Shown here piece by piece: positions 46,902-57,306 of a DNA stretch of 64,000 nt. The translations under genes and the position numbers were made by a program. The first letter of the stretch is position 1. Every line of letters starts with the position of its first letter. Location of the stretch: positions 44,018 through 108,017 of the forward strand of contig JAQIBP010000054.1 of the NCBI GenBank assembly GCA_027858995.1. The letters are read 5' to 3'. The notes beneath the pieces were generated by a model. That model ran no database searches, had not been told where the DNA came from, and worked only from the letters and a program-made list of their open reading frames with translations. The stretch comes from Deltaproteobacteria bacterium. Its GTDB lineage: Bacteria > Desulfobacterota > Desulfobacteria > Desulfobacterales > Desulfobacteraceae.

Positions 46902-47732
46902 TTATAGTATATCCTTTAAAATTTCATACCTGTCAAATGGAGGCATGATGCAGGCACCTGAGAACATGGTTTTTGCCAGATCTAGCATCTCTTTTGCCTG
47001 GGATACTCCATAATTTACCGGGTTTTTACTCTTCTTCATCTGCTGCTGCAGGAATTTTGGCACAGCAATACCATCCACTTTATCATGCAAAAATTTTGCA
47101 TGTTTATAAGACAATAGCGGAAGAATACCCATAATTACAGGAATGTTCAGGTGTCTAATCCCACTGAAAATTGCTTTTGCTGTATCTTCGTCATAGACTG
47201 GCTGGGTAACAACAAACTGGCACCCTGCGGCAACTTTTTGTTCAAGGCGTTTTATTTCATGGTCAAGTCCGTTAACTTCAGGTCTGAAATCAAGCACTGC
47301 ACCTGTATAAAGATCGGAATTTTTAATCAGGGTGATTAACTCAAACACATTTAGATCTCCAACAAATTCTGTGGGATTATCTGCCCCTGATGCGGAAGGA
47401 TCGCCGGTTACCGCAATAACAGTATCAATTCCCATGGCCTTTGCGCCCCAAAGCTCGCTTTGCAGTCCCAGCCGATTGTGGTCACGTATTGTGCAATGCA
47501 GAATGGCTGGTTTTCCAGTTACCTTCTGTATAAGATGGGAAAACACCATTGCAGACATCTTTGGTTTTGCTACAGGATTTGATGCAACACTGAAACCTTT
47601 AAAGGAGAGGCCTGCAAGGTTAGATAATTTTTCAAGGACATTGTCGCCACTGTTACCTTGCGGAGGCACTACTTCAATGGTTACGATAAATTCGTTTTTA
47701 TTTGAAAACAGATATGCCTGTTCTTTATCCAT
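46902..47732 (-). CDS. metF: methylenetetrahydrofolate reductase
   Basis: FIVTIEVVPPQG, HCTIRDHNRLGLQSELWGAKAMGIDTVIAVTGDP, VVTQPVYD. Confidence 0.9.
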   Translation of the reverse strand: MDKEQAYLFSNKNEFIVTIEVVPPQGNSGDNVLEKLSNLAGLSFKGFSVASNPVAKPKMSAMVFSHLIQKVTGKPAILHCTIRDHNRLGLQSELWGAKAMGIDTVIAVTGDPSASGADNPTEFVGDLNVFELITLIKNSDLYTGAVLDFRPEVNGLDHEIKRLEQKVAAGCQFVVTQPVYDEDTAKAIFSGIRHLNIPVIMGILPLLSYKHAKFLHDKVDGIAVPKFLQQQMKKSKNPVNYGVSQAKEMLDLAKTMFSGACIMPPFDRYEILKDIL

Positions 47733-47860
47733 ATCACTGCCCTCCTTATCATTGATCTATACTTTTGTTTTATCTGCTTTAATCTTAATACCTCTCTTAA
47801 GTTTTAATATCTTTGATTGCATATTTGGTGCCAGACAAAACAAATATTTTCAGCAGCAAA

Positions 47861-49639
47861 TCATAGAGGCATGGTCTTATCCTTGAGCCATAGCGCTGCA
47901 TTCTGTTTCAGAAGAGGGGATAGCTTTTCATATACTTCTGCATGGTAAGCATTGATCCACTCTATCTCTTTTTGAGACAATATAGTCTCATCAATGAGAT
48001 TTTTTTCAAAATGGCAATATGTCATGTTTCTGAATTTCATGAATGAACCAAAATCATTTTCAAAGGCCTGTTCCACAAGAATCATGTTTTCCAGCCTTAT
48101 GCCGTACTCACCTTCTCTGTAGACACCTGGTTCATTGGTCAGCACCATGCCCTGTTCAAGTTTAACATCAACAGGATGGGGACTTATTTTTGCAGGGCCT
48201 TCATGGACACATAAAAAGAAACCAACCCCGTGACCTGTACCATGGCCAAAATCCATTCCCATATTCCACAAATACTGCCTTGAAAGTGTATCAATTTGAT
48301 AACCTCTCGTACCTTTGGGAAACAGAGTTGCTGCAACAGCAATATGACCCTTTAATACCAGGGTATAATCTCTGATCTGCTGTTTTGTCGGTTTGCCCCT
48401 GCAGATGGTTCTGGTAATATCTGTTGTACCGGTAAGGTAATTACCGCCGGAATCTGTTAAAAACATGCCCCTGCCACCTATGGCAACATCAGTTTCGCTG
48501 TTAGCACAATAGTGACACATGGCTGAGTGATCCCCAAAGGCCATGATGGGATCAAAACTGTTATCAATAAACAGATCCTGCTCTCTGCGAAATTCATAAA
48601 GCTTATCTGCAACAAGCATTTCAGTTAAATGCTTATTTTCATCCTGGTTCTCAAGCCAGAACAGAAAATTTGTTACAGCTGCGCCGTCTTTTATGGCTGT
48701 CTGTTTTAAATGAGCTGTTTCAATATTATTTTTTATGGCTTTAAGCGCAATAGCAGGATTTGCTTTCTCAATGATTTTACATTTTTTGTTTATGGAGCGA
48801 TAAAGTCTGTAGTTAATATTTTCAGGATCAACAAGTATTGTTTCTCTGTTTTGAATTTGAGATAAAGCATTAGATATATCTTCATATTCAAGAATCTCTA
48901 TACCATCGTGTTTTAACTCTTTTGCAAGTTCACTGTCTATTTTTCCCGAATTTAGAAACAGAGTCGCTGTTTTGGGAGAAATCAAAACAAAAGCAATATT
49001 AACAGGATTTGTATGGATGTCTTCTCCACGCAGATTCAATGTCCATGCGATATCATCAAGTGTAGCCATTAAATGAATGGATGCACCGGCATCATCCATA
49101 CGATCCAGGACCTGTTCAAGTTTTTCAACCCTGCTTTTGCCTGCATATTTTTTAGAAAAAGAGAAGGCTTTTGACACTGGTATTGAGGGACGATCTTTCC
49201 AGATGTGTTTTATAAAATCAATATTGGTATTTAATAAAATTCCTCTCTCCTTAAACATGATTTTATATTTTTTCACCTTTACCATGCTGAACAGATTCCC
49301 ATCAATACCAATGGTATCTCCTGGTTTTAATGCATCAGCAAGATATTTTTCAAAGTCCGGAACATCTGGTTCCCCCATTTTGTATAATTCAAATATAGAT
49401 CCTTTTATCTGTTCTGCAGCCTGTATGTAATATCGAAAATCCGTCCATAAAATTGCATGTTCAAATGTAATAACAGCTGTTCCTGCAGATCCAAAAAACC
49501 CTGTAAGCCACTGCCTTGCCTGCCAGTGTTCAGCTATATATTCACTTTGATGGGGATCGCTGCTTGGAATAATAACAGCAGTAATATTGTTGTCTTGCAT
49601 CAATTGTCTGATATGAGTAATTTTTTCATCTGTATGCAT
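47861..49639 (-). CDS. Xaa-Pro aminopeptidase (M24B)
   Basis: IIPSSDPHQSEYIAEHWQARQWLTGFFGSAG, LTDSGGNYLTGTTDITRT, GHGTGHGVGFFLCVHEGP. Confidence 0.95.
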   Translation of the reverse strand: MHTDEKITHIRQLMQDNNITAVIIPSSDPHQSEYIAEHWQARQWLTGFFGSAGTAVITFEHAILWTDFRYYIQAAEQIKGSIFELYKMGEPDVPDFEKYLADALKPGDTIGIDGNLFSMVKVKKYKIMFKERGILLNTNIDFIKHIWKDRPSIPVSKAFSFSKKYAGKSRVEKLEQVLDRMDDAGASIHLMATLDDIAWTLNLRGEDIHTNPVNIAFVLISPKTATLFLNSGKIDSELAKELKHDGIEILEYEDISNALSQIQNRETILVDPENINYRLYRSINKKCKIIEKANPAIALKAIKNNIETAHLKQTAIKDGAAVTNFLFWLENQDENKHLTEMLVADKLYEFRREQDLFIDNSFDPIMAFGDHSAMCHYCANSETDVAIGGRGMFLTDSGGNYLTGTTDITRTICRGKPTKQQIRDYTLVLKGHIAVAATLFPKGTRGYQIDTLSRQYLWNMGMDFGHGTGHGVGFFLCVHEGPAKISPHPVDVKLEQGMVLTNEPGVYREGEYGIRLENMILVEQAFENDFGSFMKFRNMTYCHFEKNLIDETILSQKEIEWINAYHAEVYEKLSPLLKQNAALWLKDKTMPL

Positions 49640-49772
49640 GATTCATCCTGCCCACTATTTGTTAAAAAGTATTTTTAATATTTATCACAATTTTTTTTTA
49701 TAAAACATATCTTTTATTTTTATATTTTCATGTTAGAATAACCATTTTTAATAATAAGCAATTTAATGGAGT

Positions 49773-50921
49773 ATGATGACGATGAAATATAATTTTGACG
49801 AAATAATCAACAGAACCCACACATCTTCAATGAAGTGGGAAAAATACAGAGGCAGAGACATAATTCCCATGTGGGTGGCTGATATGGATTTCAAAGCACC
49901 TCAGCCTCTTCTTGATACTCTCCGGCAAAGTATTGAACATGGAATCATGGGGTATACTCTCATCCCTGACAAACTAAATGAACTCATTATTGAAAATCTC
50001 TATACTCTCTATGATTGGAAAATTGAAAAAGAGTGGCTCATATGGACTCCCGGAGTTGTAAGTGCGTTAAATGTTGCCTGTGCAGTCTGCGGTTCCTCCT
50101 TTGATAAAATTGTTACAACAACTCCTGCATATCCTCCCTTTCTCACTGCTCCCTCAAATCATGGAAAGCTTCTTGCAACTGTTCCCATGATTGAAATCAA
50201 TCAGCGTGCAGCCCTTGATTATCACGCACTTGAAAAAGAATTTAAAAGCAATAATACCAGCCTTTTCATGTTCTGCAACCCGTACAACCCGTGCGGCAGT
50301 GTCTTTACAAAAGATGAAATAAATCAGCTTGTAGAACTTTGTACAAAATATGATGTTATCATCTGCTCAGATGAAATACACAGCGATTTTGTACTGGATC
50401 AGAATAAGTACCATATTCCGACAGCATCTATATCAAAAACAGCTGCAAACCAGACCATTACTTTAATGGCTCCTTCCAAAACATATAATATCCCTGGGCT
50501 TGGATGTTCTTTTGCCATTATTCAGGATGAAAATTTAAGGAAAAAATTCAAATCCAGATCAAAGGGTTTGATCCCTGAAGTAAACCTTCTCGGACTTTTT
50601 GCAACCAAGACTGCCTACAAAGAGTGTCATGAATGGCTTGCACAGTTAATTGTCTATCTTAGAAAAAATCGCGATATTGTTCAAGAGCATATAAATAAAA
50701 TGCCGGGGTGCAGACTCAACCCCATTGAATCCACCTATCTTGCCTGGATTGATGTAAAAGATACCAATATAGACGATCCCATAGCTTTTTTTGAACAGGC
50801 AGGAGTAGGTCTTTCAGATGGTAAATTTTTCGGTCAAAAAGGATTTGTCCGGCTCAATTTCGGCTGTCCCAGATCTGTTCTTGAAAAAGGTTTAAGAAGA
50901 ATGGCTGCTGCGCTTTTATAA
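49773..50921 (+). CDS. MalY/PatB family PLP-dependent C-S lyase/aminotransferase
   Basis: SMKWEKYRGRDIIPMWVADMDFKAP, CNPYNPCGSVF, SDEIHSDFV, SPSKTYNIPGL-like Lys motif. Confidence 0.93.
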   Translation: MMTMKYNFDEIINRTHTSSMKWEKYRGRDIIPMWVADMDFKAPQPLLDTLRQSIEHGIMGYTLIPDKLNELIIENLYTLYDWKIEKEWLIWTPGVVSALNVACAVCGSSFDKIVTTTPAYPPFLTAPSNHGKLLATVPMIEINQRAALDYHALEKEFKSNNTSLFMFCNPYNPCGSVFTKDEINQLVELCTKYDVIICSDEIHSDFVLDQNKYHIPTASISKTAANQTITLMAPSKTYNIPGLGCSFAIIQDENLRKKFKSRSKGLIPEVNLLGLFATKTAYKECHEWLAQLIVYLRKNRDIVQEHINKMPGCRLNPIESTYLAWIDVKDTNIDDPIAFFEQAGVGLSDGKFFGQKGFVRLNFGCPRSVLEKGLRRMAAALL

Positions 50922-50929
50922 TTGACAGT

Positions 50930-51058
50930 ACGGTTGTCCCAAAAAAACGAACAATGTGTTAAGCTCTAAATCAACCCCCAATGAAAGGAGTTGAAATGAG
51001 TAGAAAAAGGAAACAGTACAGTTCGGAATTCAAAGCAAAAATTGCCTTGGCTACATAA
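50930..51058 (+). mobile_element. IS3-family insertion sequence left-end remnant
   Basis: Short orfA start MSRKRKQYSSEFKAKIALAT* (50996-51058) with upstream IS-like leader; no rest of transposase. Confidence 0.65.
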
Positions 51059-51253
51059 TAAATAAATTTTCCCTTCACATGGAAGGTATTCTTATGGTAA
51101 AATCAGAGAATTCATGTGCTACAAGAACCGGACATTTTCTATTTACTACTAATAAGGTATAACTTATTTCTTGCAACATTAATATTAGTCTGCTATTAAA
51201 AATAAGTTTATTAAAGTTTAATTGGACAATGGGTTAATTATAAAGGACTGCAT

Positions 51254-52030
51254 GTGATTAAGGTTAGCAACATTTCCAAACACTTTGGCGGGATCAAAGC
51301 TGTTGATAAGGTAGATCTGCATATTCAAAAGGGTTTAATTACAGGCCTTGTTGGTCCCAATGGAGCAGGTAAAAGCACTCTATTCAATCTTATTGCAGGA
51401 CTCTACCCTCCGACATATGGTGAAATTTATCTTGAAGGAGAAGAGATAACTGAATTAAATTCCCACGAGCTTTTTCATAAAGGGCTTTTAAGGACATTCC
51501 AAATTGCCCATGAATTTCCAACTCTCACTGTATTTGAAAATTTAATGATGGTTCCTGGCAGTCAGCTTGGAGAAAATATCATAAATTCCTGGTTAAAACG
51601 CGGGCAGATTCGCAAACAGGAGAGAAAACTGCAGGAAAAAGCTGAAGAAGTATTGGAGTTTTTAAACATTATACACCTTAAAAATGAGCTGGCAGGAAGG
51701 CTTTCCGGAGGGCAGAAAAAGCTATTGGAACTTGCACGGACCATGATGGTTGATGCAAAAGTAGTATTGCTGGATGAAGTTGGTGCAGGAGTAAATCGTA
51801 CCCTTTTACGCCACATTGGGGATGCTATTATAAAACTCAACAAGGAGCAGGGTTATACATTCTGCATGATTGAGCATGACATGGATTTTATTTCAAGATT
51901 GTGCAACCCTGTGGTTGTGCTTACCAACGGCAGTGTTTTGACAACTGGCACTCCAGAAGAAATTATCAATGATGAAGAGGTTATTGATGCTTATCTTGGA
52001 AAAGGCATCAAAGAAGAGGAAACAGCATAA
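51254..52030 (+). CDS. livG: branched-chain amino-acid ABC transporter ATPase
   Basis: GPNGAGKSTLFNLIAG, LSGGQKKLLELARTMM. Confidence 0.92.
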   Translation: MIKVSNISKHFGGIKAVDKVDLHIQKGLITGLVGPNGAGKSTLFNLIAGLYPPTYGEIYLEGEEITELNSHELFHKGLLRTFQIAHEFPTLTVFENLMMVPGSQLGENIINSWLKRGQIRKQERKLQEKAEEVLEFLNIIHLKNELAGRLSGGQKKLLELARTMMVDAKVVLLDEVGAGVNRTLLRHIGDAIIKLNKEQGYTFCMIEHDMDFISRLCNPVVVLTNGSVLTTGTPEEIINDEEVIDAYLGKGIKEEETA

Positions 52031-52738
52031 ATGGCTTATTTATCAGGAGAAAATATAACAGCTGCATATGATTACAGCGTACCCATACTCAATGACTGTT
52101 CTGTAGAAGTCAATAAAGGCGAGCTTGCTGTTATTGTAGGACCTAATGGAGCAGGCAAGTCAACTGTTATGAAAGTATTGCTGGGCATGCTTAAACAGAG
52201 CAAAGGTTCAGTGATGCTAGAGGGCAAAGATATCTCCAAGTTATCTGTACAAAAAAGAATCACTCTCGGTCTTGCATTTGTACCACAAACTGACAATGTA
52301 TTTCCCACAATGACAGTAGAGGAAAATCTTGAAATGGGAGCTTTTCTAAGAACAGACGATATATCAAAAACCATGGAAGAGGTATATGAACTCTTTCCAA
52401 TCCTTTATGAGAGAAGTAATCAGCTGGTAGGGCAGTTATCAGGGGGACAGCGCCAGCAGGCAGCATTTGGCAGGGCAATGATGACAAAACCCACAGTGAT
52501 GCTGTTAGATGAACCAACCGCAGGAGTTTCACCGATTGTAATGGATGAAATTTTTGGAAATATTTTACGTCTGAAAAAATCAGGCAGGGCAGTGCTGATG
52601 GTAGAACAAAATGCCAAGCAGGCGTTGACAATTGCAGACAAAGGTTATGTCCTGGTTTCAGGAAGCAATGAACATACTGGCACAGGGAAAGAACTTATTG
52701 CAGACCCTGTGGTACGAAAATCTTTTCTTGGAGGATAA
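52031..52738 (+). CDS. livF: branched-chain amino-acid ABC transporter ATPase
   Basis: GPNGAGKSTVMKVLLG, LSGGQRQQAAFGRAMM, MLLDEPTAGVSP. Confidence 0.92.
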   Translation: MAYLSGENITAAYDYSVPILNDCSVEVNKGELAVIVGPNGAGKSTVMKVLLGMLKQSKGSVMLEGKDISKLSVQKRITLGLAFVPQTDNVFPTMTVEENLEMGAFLRTDDISKTMEEVYELFPILYERSNQLVGQLSGGQRQQAAFGRAMMTKPTVMLLDEPTAGVSPIVMDEIFGNILRLKKSGRAVLMVEQNAKQALTIADKGYVLVSGSNEHTGTGKELIADPVVRKSFLGG

Positions 52739-53761
52739 ATGCCTTGGTTTACAGACATTCTTAACGCTGTTGTTTTAATGTGCAATTTCATGATTGTTCC
52801 TGCTTTATCATATGGTTCCCAGCTGGCTCTTGGTGCACTTGCAGTAACCCTGGTTTATTCTGTTTTAAGATTTGCCAATTTTGCCCAGGGTGATACCATG
52901 GCATTTGCCACTGTTGTTACTATTCTATCTACATGGGTACTGCAAAATTCCGGCATAAGTTTCGGATTTATGCCCACAGCTATTCTTGCCATGCCCATAG
53001 CAGTTATTGCATGCCTGGCTTATGTTCTGTTGATTGATAAATTTGTATATGAATACTATAGAAACCAGAACAGCAAACCCATCACCATAGTCATGGCATC
53101 TGTCGGTGTTATGTTTATTACAGGCGGTATTGTAAGATTTGTACTGGGGCCCAGCCATCAAATCTTTTCAGATGGAGCACGGTTTATCATAACAACAAGA
53201 GAATTCAAGGAGATGACCGGACTTTCAGAGGGGCTTGCAATTAAAACCTCGCAATTTTTAACAGTGACCATTGCAATTATGCTTGTGGGCTTTGTGTTTT
53301 ATTTTTTACAGAAAACAAAAACCGGAAAAGCCATGCGTGCCTATTCTGACAATGAAAACCTGGCATTGTTGTCCGGGATTGACCCTGCAAAAGTAGTACG
53401 TGTTACATGGATACTGGTAGCGGTTTTAACAACAATAGCAGGAGTTTTATATGGCCTTGATAAAGGTTTTATGGCCATTTCATACCACCAACTGTTATTA
53501 CCGACTTTTGCAGCAGTTATCGTTGGAGGCATAGGTTCTCCAATAGGTGCCATTGTCGGAGGTTTTGTAATCTCTTTTTCTGAACTGACAATGACCTATG
53601 CATATAAAAAATTTTTAATTTATCTGCTGCCGGAAGCTTTGGAACCAAGTGGTCTGGTACAATTTCTTTCCACTGAATACAAATTTGCCATCTCTTTTGT
53701 AATCCTTGTTATTGTACTACTATTAAGACCCACAGGAATTTTTAAAGGTAAAGTGATATGA
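52739..53761 (+). CDS. livH: branched-chain amino-acid ABC transporter permease
   Basis: LVYSVLRFANFAQGDTMAF, AFAAVIVGGIGSPIGAIVGGFVI. Confidence 0.92.
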   Translation: MPWFTDILNAVVLMCNFMIVPALSYGSQLALGALAVTLVYSVLRFANFAQGDTMAFATVVTILSTWVLQNSGISFGFMPTAILAMPIAVIACLAYVLLIDKFVYEYYRNQNSKPITIVMASVGVMFITGGIVRFVLGPSHQIFSDGARFIITTREFKEMTGLSEGLAIKTSQFLTVTIAIMLVGFVFYFLQKTKTGKAMRAYSDNENLALLSGIDPAKVVRVTWILVAVLTTIAGVLYGLDKGFMAISYHQLLLPTFAAVIVGGIGSPIGAIVGGFVISFSELTMTYAYKKFLIYLLPEALEPSGLVQFLSTEYKFAISFVILVIVLLLRPTGIFKGKVI

Positions 53762-55116
53762 ACCAGTATAAAGCAAGACTATTTATAAGTTTTTCCATGA
53801 TGATTTTATTGCTTCTGCTGGTTGGTTTTTTTCAATCATGGGCATTGTGTCTGACCATAGTGAATTTATGTCTGATTTCAGCAATAATGGCACTGGGGGT
53901 CAATATTCAATGGGGGTATGCAGGTCTTTTTAATGTTGGAATAATGGGATTTGCCGCTCTTGGAGGAATGAGTGTAGTCCTGATTTCAAAAAACAGTGTA
54001 CCGGAAGCTTTGCAGGCCGGCGGATTGAAGATGTTTATCGCCCTGTTTATTCTCGCAGCCACTGTGGCAGCTGCTGTCTATCTCCATAAAAAATTTCAGC
54101 GAAAATCCCTTGTTATTTTAACCATTTTAATCGGCTATTTTATAACAAGATATTTCTATTCTGATGCCTCTCAATCCATTGAATCTGTCAATCCAGCCCT
54201 GACCGGATATCTTGGAGGGCTTGGTCTGCCAGTACTTTTTTCATGGATTGCAGGCGGTTTTCTTGCAGCAGCAGCTGCCTGGCTCATTGGAAAAATTACC
54301 CTTGGACTGCGTACAGATTATCTTGCCATTGCAACCCTTGGAATTTCGGAAATCATACTGGCTGTAATCAAAAATGAAGACTGGATGGTCAGAGGAGTAA
54401 AGAATGTAACATCCATTCCAAGACCTGTGCCCTATGAAATTGATTTGCAGCAGACTGCCTGGTTTCAGGATATGATTGCAAAATTTTATTCAAAAAGCTT
54501 AGACATACTGCCTGTAGCAGACCAGGCAGCAGCTTTAAAGGATTATATAAGCGAAGCTTCAATTTTAATGGTGAAACTTAGTTATACAGGGTTGTTTACA
54601 TCAGTTTTACTGCTTCTTATAATTCTTGCCACCTTAGCGCTTAACTCACCATGGGGGCGGATGATAAGAGCAATCCGAGATAATGAGACAGCAGCTTCTG
54701 CCATGGGTAAGGATATCACCAAAAGACATCTGCAGATATTTGTTATCGGCTCTGCCATTGTTGGAGTAGCCGGAGCCATGCTGGTTACCTATGACGGACA
54801 GTTCACCCCTGGTTCATACATACCCTTGCGATTTACATTCCTTATCTGGGTCATGGTGATTGTTGGGGGATCCGGCAATAATCTCGGATCTGTTATTGGC
54901 GGATTTGTAATCTGGTTTCTCTGGATTATGGCAGAACCTGTCGGCTTCTGGCTGGCAGATTTGTCAACATCCTTTTTAAATAGTGAAAACTTTTTCAGGC
55001 AGCATTTATTGGAGCATGCACAGTATATAAGACTTATATTCATGGGGCTTGTCTTATTGCTGGTTATGCGGTTCAGTCCAGACGGCATACTGCCTGAGAC
55101 AAACAAAAAATTGTAA
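53758..55116 (+). CDS. livM: branched-chain amino-acid ABC transporter permease
   Basis: ALGVNIQWGYAGLFNVGIMGFAALGG, RAIRDNETAASAMGKDI. Confidence 0.92.
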   Translation: MNQYKARLFISFSMMILLLLLVGFFQSWALCLTIVNLCLISAIMALGVNIQWGYAGLFNVGIMGFAALGGMSVVLISKNSVPEALQAGGLKMFIALFILAATVAAAVYLHKKFQRKSLVILTILIGYFITRYFYSDASQSIESVNPALTGYLGGLGLPVLFSWIAGGFLAAAAAWLIGKITLGLRTDYLAIATLGISEIILAVIKNEDWMVRGVKNVTSIPRPVPYEIDLQQTAWFQDMIAKFYSKSLDILPVADQAAALKDYISEASILMVKLSYTGLFTSVLLLLIILATLALNSPWGRMIRAIRDNETAASAMGKDITKRHLQIFVIGSAIVGVAGAMLVTYDGQFTPGSYIPLRFTFLIWVMVIVGGSGNNLGSVIGGFVIWFLWIMAEPVGFWLADLSTSFLNSENFFRQHLLEHAQYIRLIFMGLVLLLVMRFSPDGILPETNKKL

Positions 55117-55133
55117 TTTAACAGGAGGATTGT

Positions 55134-56330
55134 ATGAAAAAATGTTTAAAAATTATTGTAGTTTTACTTTTTGCAATGAGCTTCAGTGTTGCAGGTTTTG
55201 CAGCCGGAACTGTAAAAATAGGTATTTTACAGGGCTTTACTGGTCCCATTGAATCATTAACCCCACCAATGGCATTAGCAGCTGAGCTTGCAATTAATGA
55301 GGCATCTGATTCCGGAGCATTCCTTGGTGGAACAAAAATTGTATCGGTTCGTGGTGACTCTACCTGTATTGATGCATCTGCTGCAACTGCTGCAGCTGAA
55401 AGACTTATCAATTCAGAAAAAGTTATTGCAATTGTGGGAGCAAGCTGTTCAGGCTCTACTACTGCTGTGGTAAACAATGCATCTGTACCAAACGGCATAA
55501 CAACCATCTCATCATCTGCCACTTCTTCTGCTCTAACCATGATAAAGGATAATGGCTTTTTTTTCAGAACTGCTCCTTCAGATGCAAGACAGGGTCAAGT
55601 TCTGGCCAATATAGTGATTGACAGAGGTATTAAACAAGTTGCTATAACCTATACCAATAATGACTATGGTAAAGGTCTCTCCAACGCATTTACAGGAGTG
55701 TATACAAAACTGGGCGGCAAGATTTTAATGACAGCTTCCCATGAAGACGGCAAAGCTGATTATGCTGCTGATGTAGCTTCTTTGTCAGCTTCAGGAGCCA
55801 ATGATCTTGTTGTTTTTGGTTATCTTGATCAGGGTGGCAAAGGTATTATTCAGGCATCCCTTGATACTGGAGCATTTGACCGTTTCATCTTGGCTGATGG
55901 TATGATTGGCCCTGGTTTAACTGACGATCTTGGTAAAGGTATAAACGGCTCATTTGGTACAATGCCTGGTGGAGAGAGTGAAGCAGCCCAAAAATGGGCA
56001 AAAGTTGGCAAAGCATCCGGAATTCCACTTGACGGTCCCTTCAGGGATGGATCCTATGATGCGGCAGCTTTGATTATTCTTGCTGCCCAGGCAGGCAATT
56101 CAGCTGATAGAGCAAGCATCCAGAAACATATAATGGATGTTGCCAATGCACCGGGTGAGAAGATTTTTGCCGGTGAATTGAAAAAAGGCCTTCAAATCCT
56201 CGCCAAAGGCGGAAAAATTGACTATGTTGGTGCAAAGGATATTGAATTTAATGAAGTTGGTGAAATTTTCGGTTCCTACCAGGAGGTGGAAGTTAAAAGC
56301 GCTAAATTTGAAACCATCAAGGTTCATTAA
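55134..56330 (+). CDS. branched-chain amino-acid ABC transporter substrate-binding protein
   Basis: Signal peptide, VKIGILQGFTGPIESLTPPM, Peripla_BP_6 pattern. Confidence 0.92.
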   Translation: MKKCLKIIVVLLFAMSFSVAGFAAGTVKIGILQGFTGPIESLTPPMALAAELAINEASDSGAFLGGTKIVSVRGDSTCIDASAATAAAERLINSEKVIAIVGASCSGSTTAVVNNASVPNGITTISSSATSSALTMIKDNGFFFRTAPSDARQGQVLANIVIDRGIKQVAITYTNNDYGKGLSNAFTGVYTKLGGKILMTASHEDGKADYAADVASLSASGANDLVVFGYLDQGGKGIIQASLDTGAFDRFILADGMIGPGLTDDLGKGINGSFGTMPGGESEAAQKWAKVGKASGIPLDGPFRDGSYDAAALIILAAQAGNSADRASIQKHIMDVANAPGEKIFAGELKKGLQILAKGGKIDYVGAKDIEFNEVGEIFGSYQEVEVKSAKFETIKVH

Positions 56331-56346
56331 TTAATTTTATACTACT

Positions 56347-56384
56347 GCATAGTAAAATCTGTTTTAAAGCAGATTTTACTATGC
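56347..56384. terminator. 15-bp perfect hairpin between convergent genes
   Basis: GCATAGTAAAATCTG-TTTTAAAG-CAGATTTTACTATGC. Confidence 0.55.
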
Positions 56385-56438
56385 CTACTGCCATAGTTAA
56401 ATTTTCATCACAGTCAGTTTAATTCGCCATCACTCTGA

Positions 56439-56879
56439 TTATAACTTTTTTTTCAGATTGATAAATTCACTTCTTTCAAATCCAAGTTTTTTAAAAAAAG
56501 ATAGCACATCTGTGGAATCCCAGCGAACAGATGAGTATATATGCTCAACCCCTCTATTTTTATATATTTCACAAATTTTTCTGGCAAGTGCAAGGCCTAT
56601 GCCTTGCCCCATATAATCAGGATGTACTCCAATAGCCATTATCCAGGCACTTTTTTTAATGCCAAAGCCTGCATAAAGAGTTGTACTTATCATATAGCCC
56701 GCAACATTTCCATTAACTTCAGCAACCAGGCTTGCTTTTCCATGATCATCCCGAACCTGCTGCCCAATAAGCTTTTCCGAATCAATGTCGGCATCATCGG
56801 CTGTTATGGCTTCTCTTATATTCTGGATCGCCTCTGCATCATTCAGAGTGATTTCTCTAATATCCACTGTACCTTTCAC
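56439..56879 (-). CDS. GNAT family N-acetyltransferase
   Basis: VHPDYMGQGIGLALARKICE...DVLSFFKKLGFERSEFI. Confidence 0.9.
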   Translation of the reverse strand: MKGTVDIREITLNDAEAIQNIREAITADDADIDSEKLIGQQVRDDHGKASLVAEVNGNVAGYMISTTLYAGFGIKKSAWIMAIGVHPDYMGQGIGLALARKICEIYKNRGVEHIYSSVRWDSTDVLSFFKKLGFERSEFINLKKKL

Positions 56880-56894
56880 AAAAAAACCTCCCTG

Positions 56895-57071
56895 TTATTC
56901 TACCTTGATAATCTTCACAGTATGACCGACCCAATTGGGTGGCAGATAAATTCTGCCGCTGTTGCCACTGGACTTTACCTCTTTTTCAATCATCTCTTCA
57001 CCATAAACCTCAAATTTTACCTTGGCCGATGATATGGATTGTTTTACAATATCTTTCTTATTATCTGCCAT
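56895..57071 (-). CDS. 58-aa DUF2080-like (AbrB/SpoVT-like) protein
   Basis: MADNKKDIVKQSISSAKVKFEVYGEEMIEKEVKSSGNSGRIYLPPNWVGHTVKIIKVE; not in ORF track (<60 aa). Confidence 0.7.
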   Translation of the reverse strand: MADNKKDIVKQSISSAKVKFEVYGEEMIEKEVKSSGNSGRIYLPPNWVGHTVKIIKVE

Positions 57072-57207
57072 ATACCACCTGTATTTGCAATTTCAAAGTT
57101 TTTATCTCTATCATAATCCTTAGTAGCACAATATTCAAAAATCTTATAGCTCTATTTTATCTATTATATAGCTATATCCAAATAGATTTACAATAGTAAA
57201 TTTAATA

Positions 57208-57252
57208 AAAAAAGGCACAGAAAAGAGATAATATTCTTTTCTGCACCTTTTA
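57208..57252 (-). terminator. terminator after the Psr-like operon
   Basis: CAGAAAAGA/TCTTTTCTG plus AAAAGG/CCTTTT, T-run on the minus strand. Confidence 0.6.
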
Positions 57253-57306
57253 TGAATTATCAATCAGGTTATTATTAAACAGCTGGTTTTATAAAAACCT
57301 CTCAAT

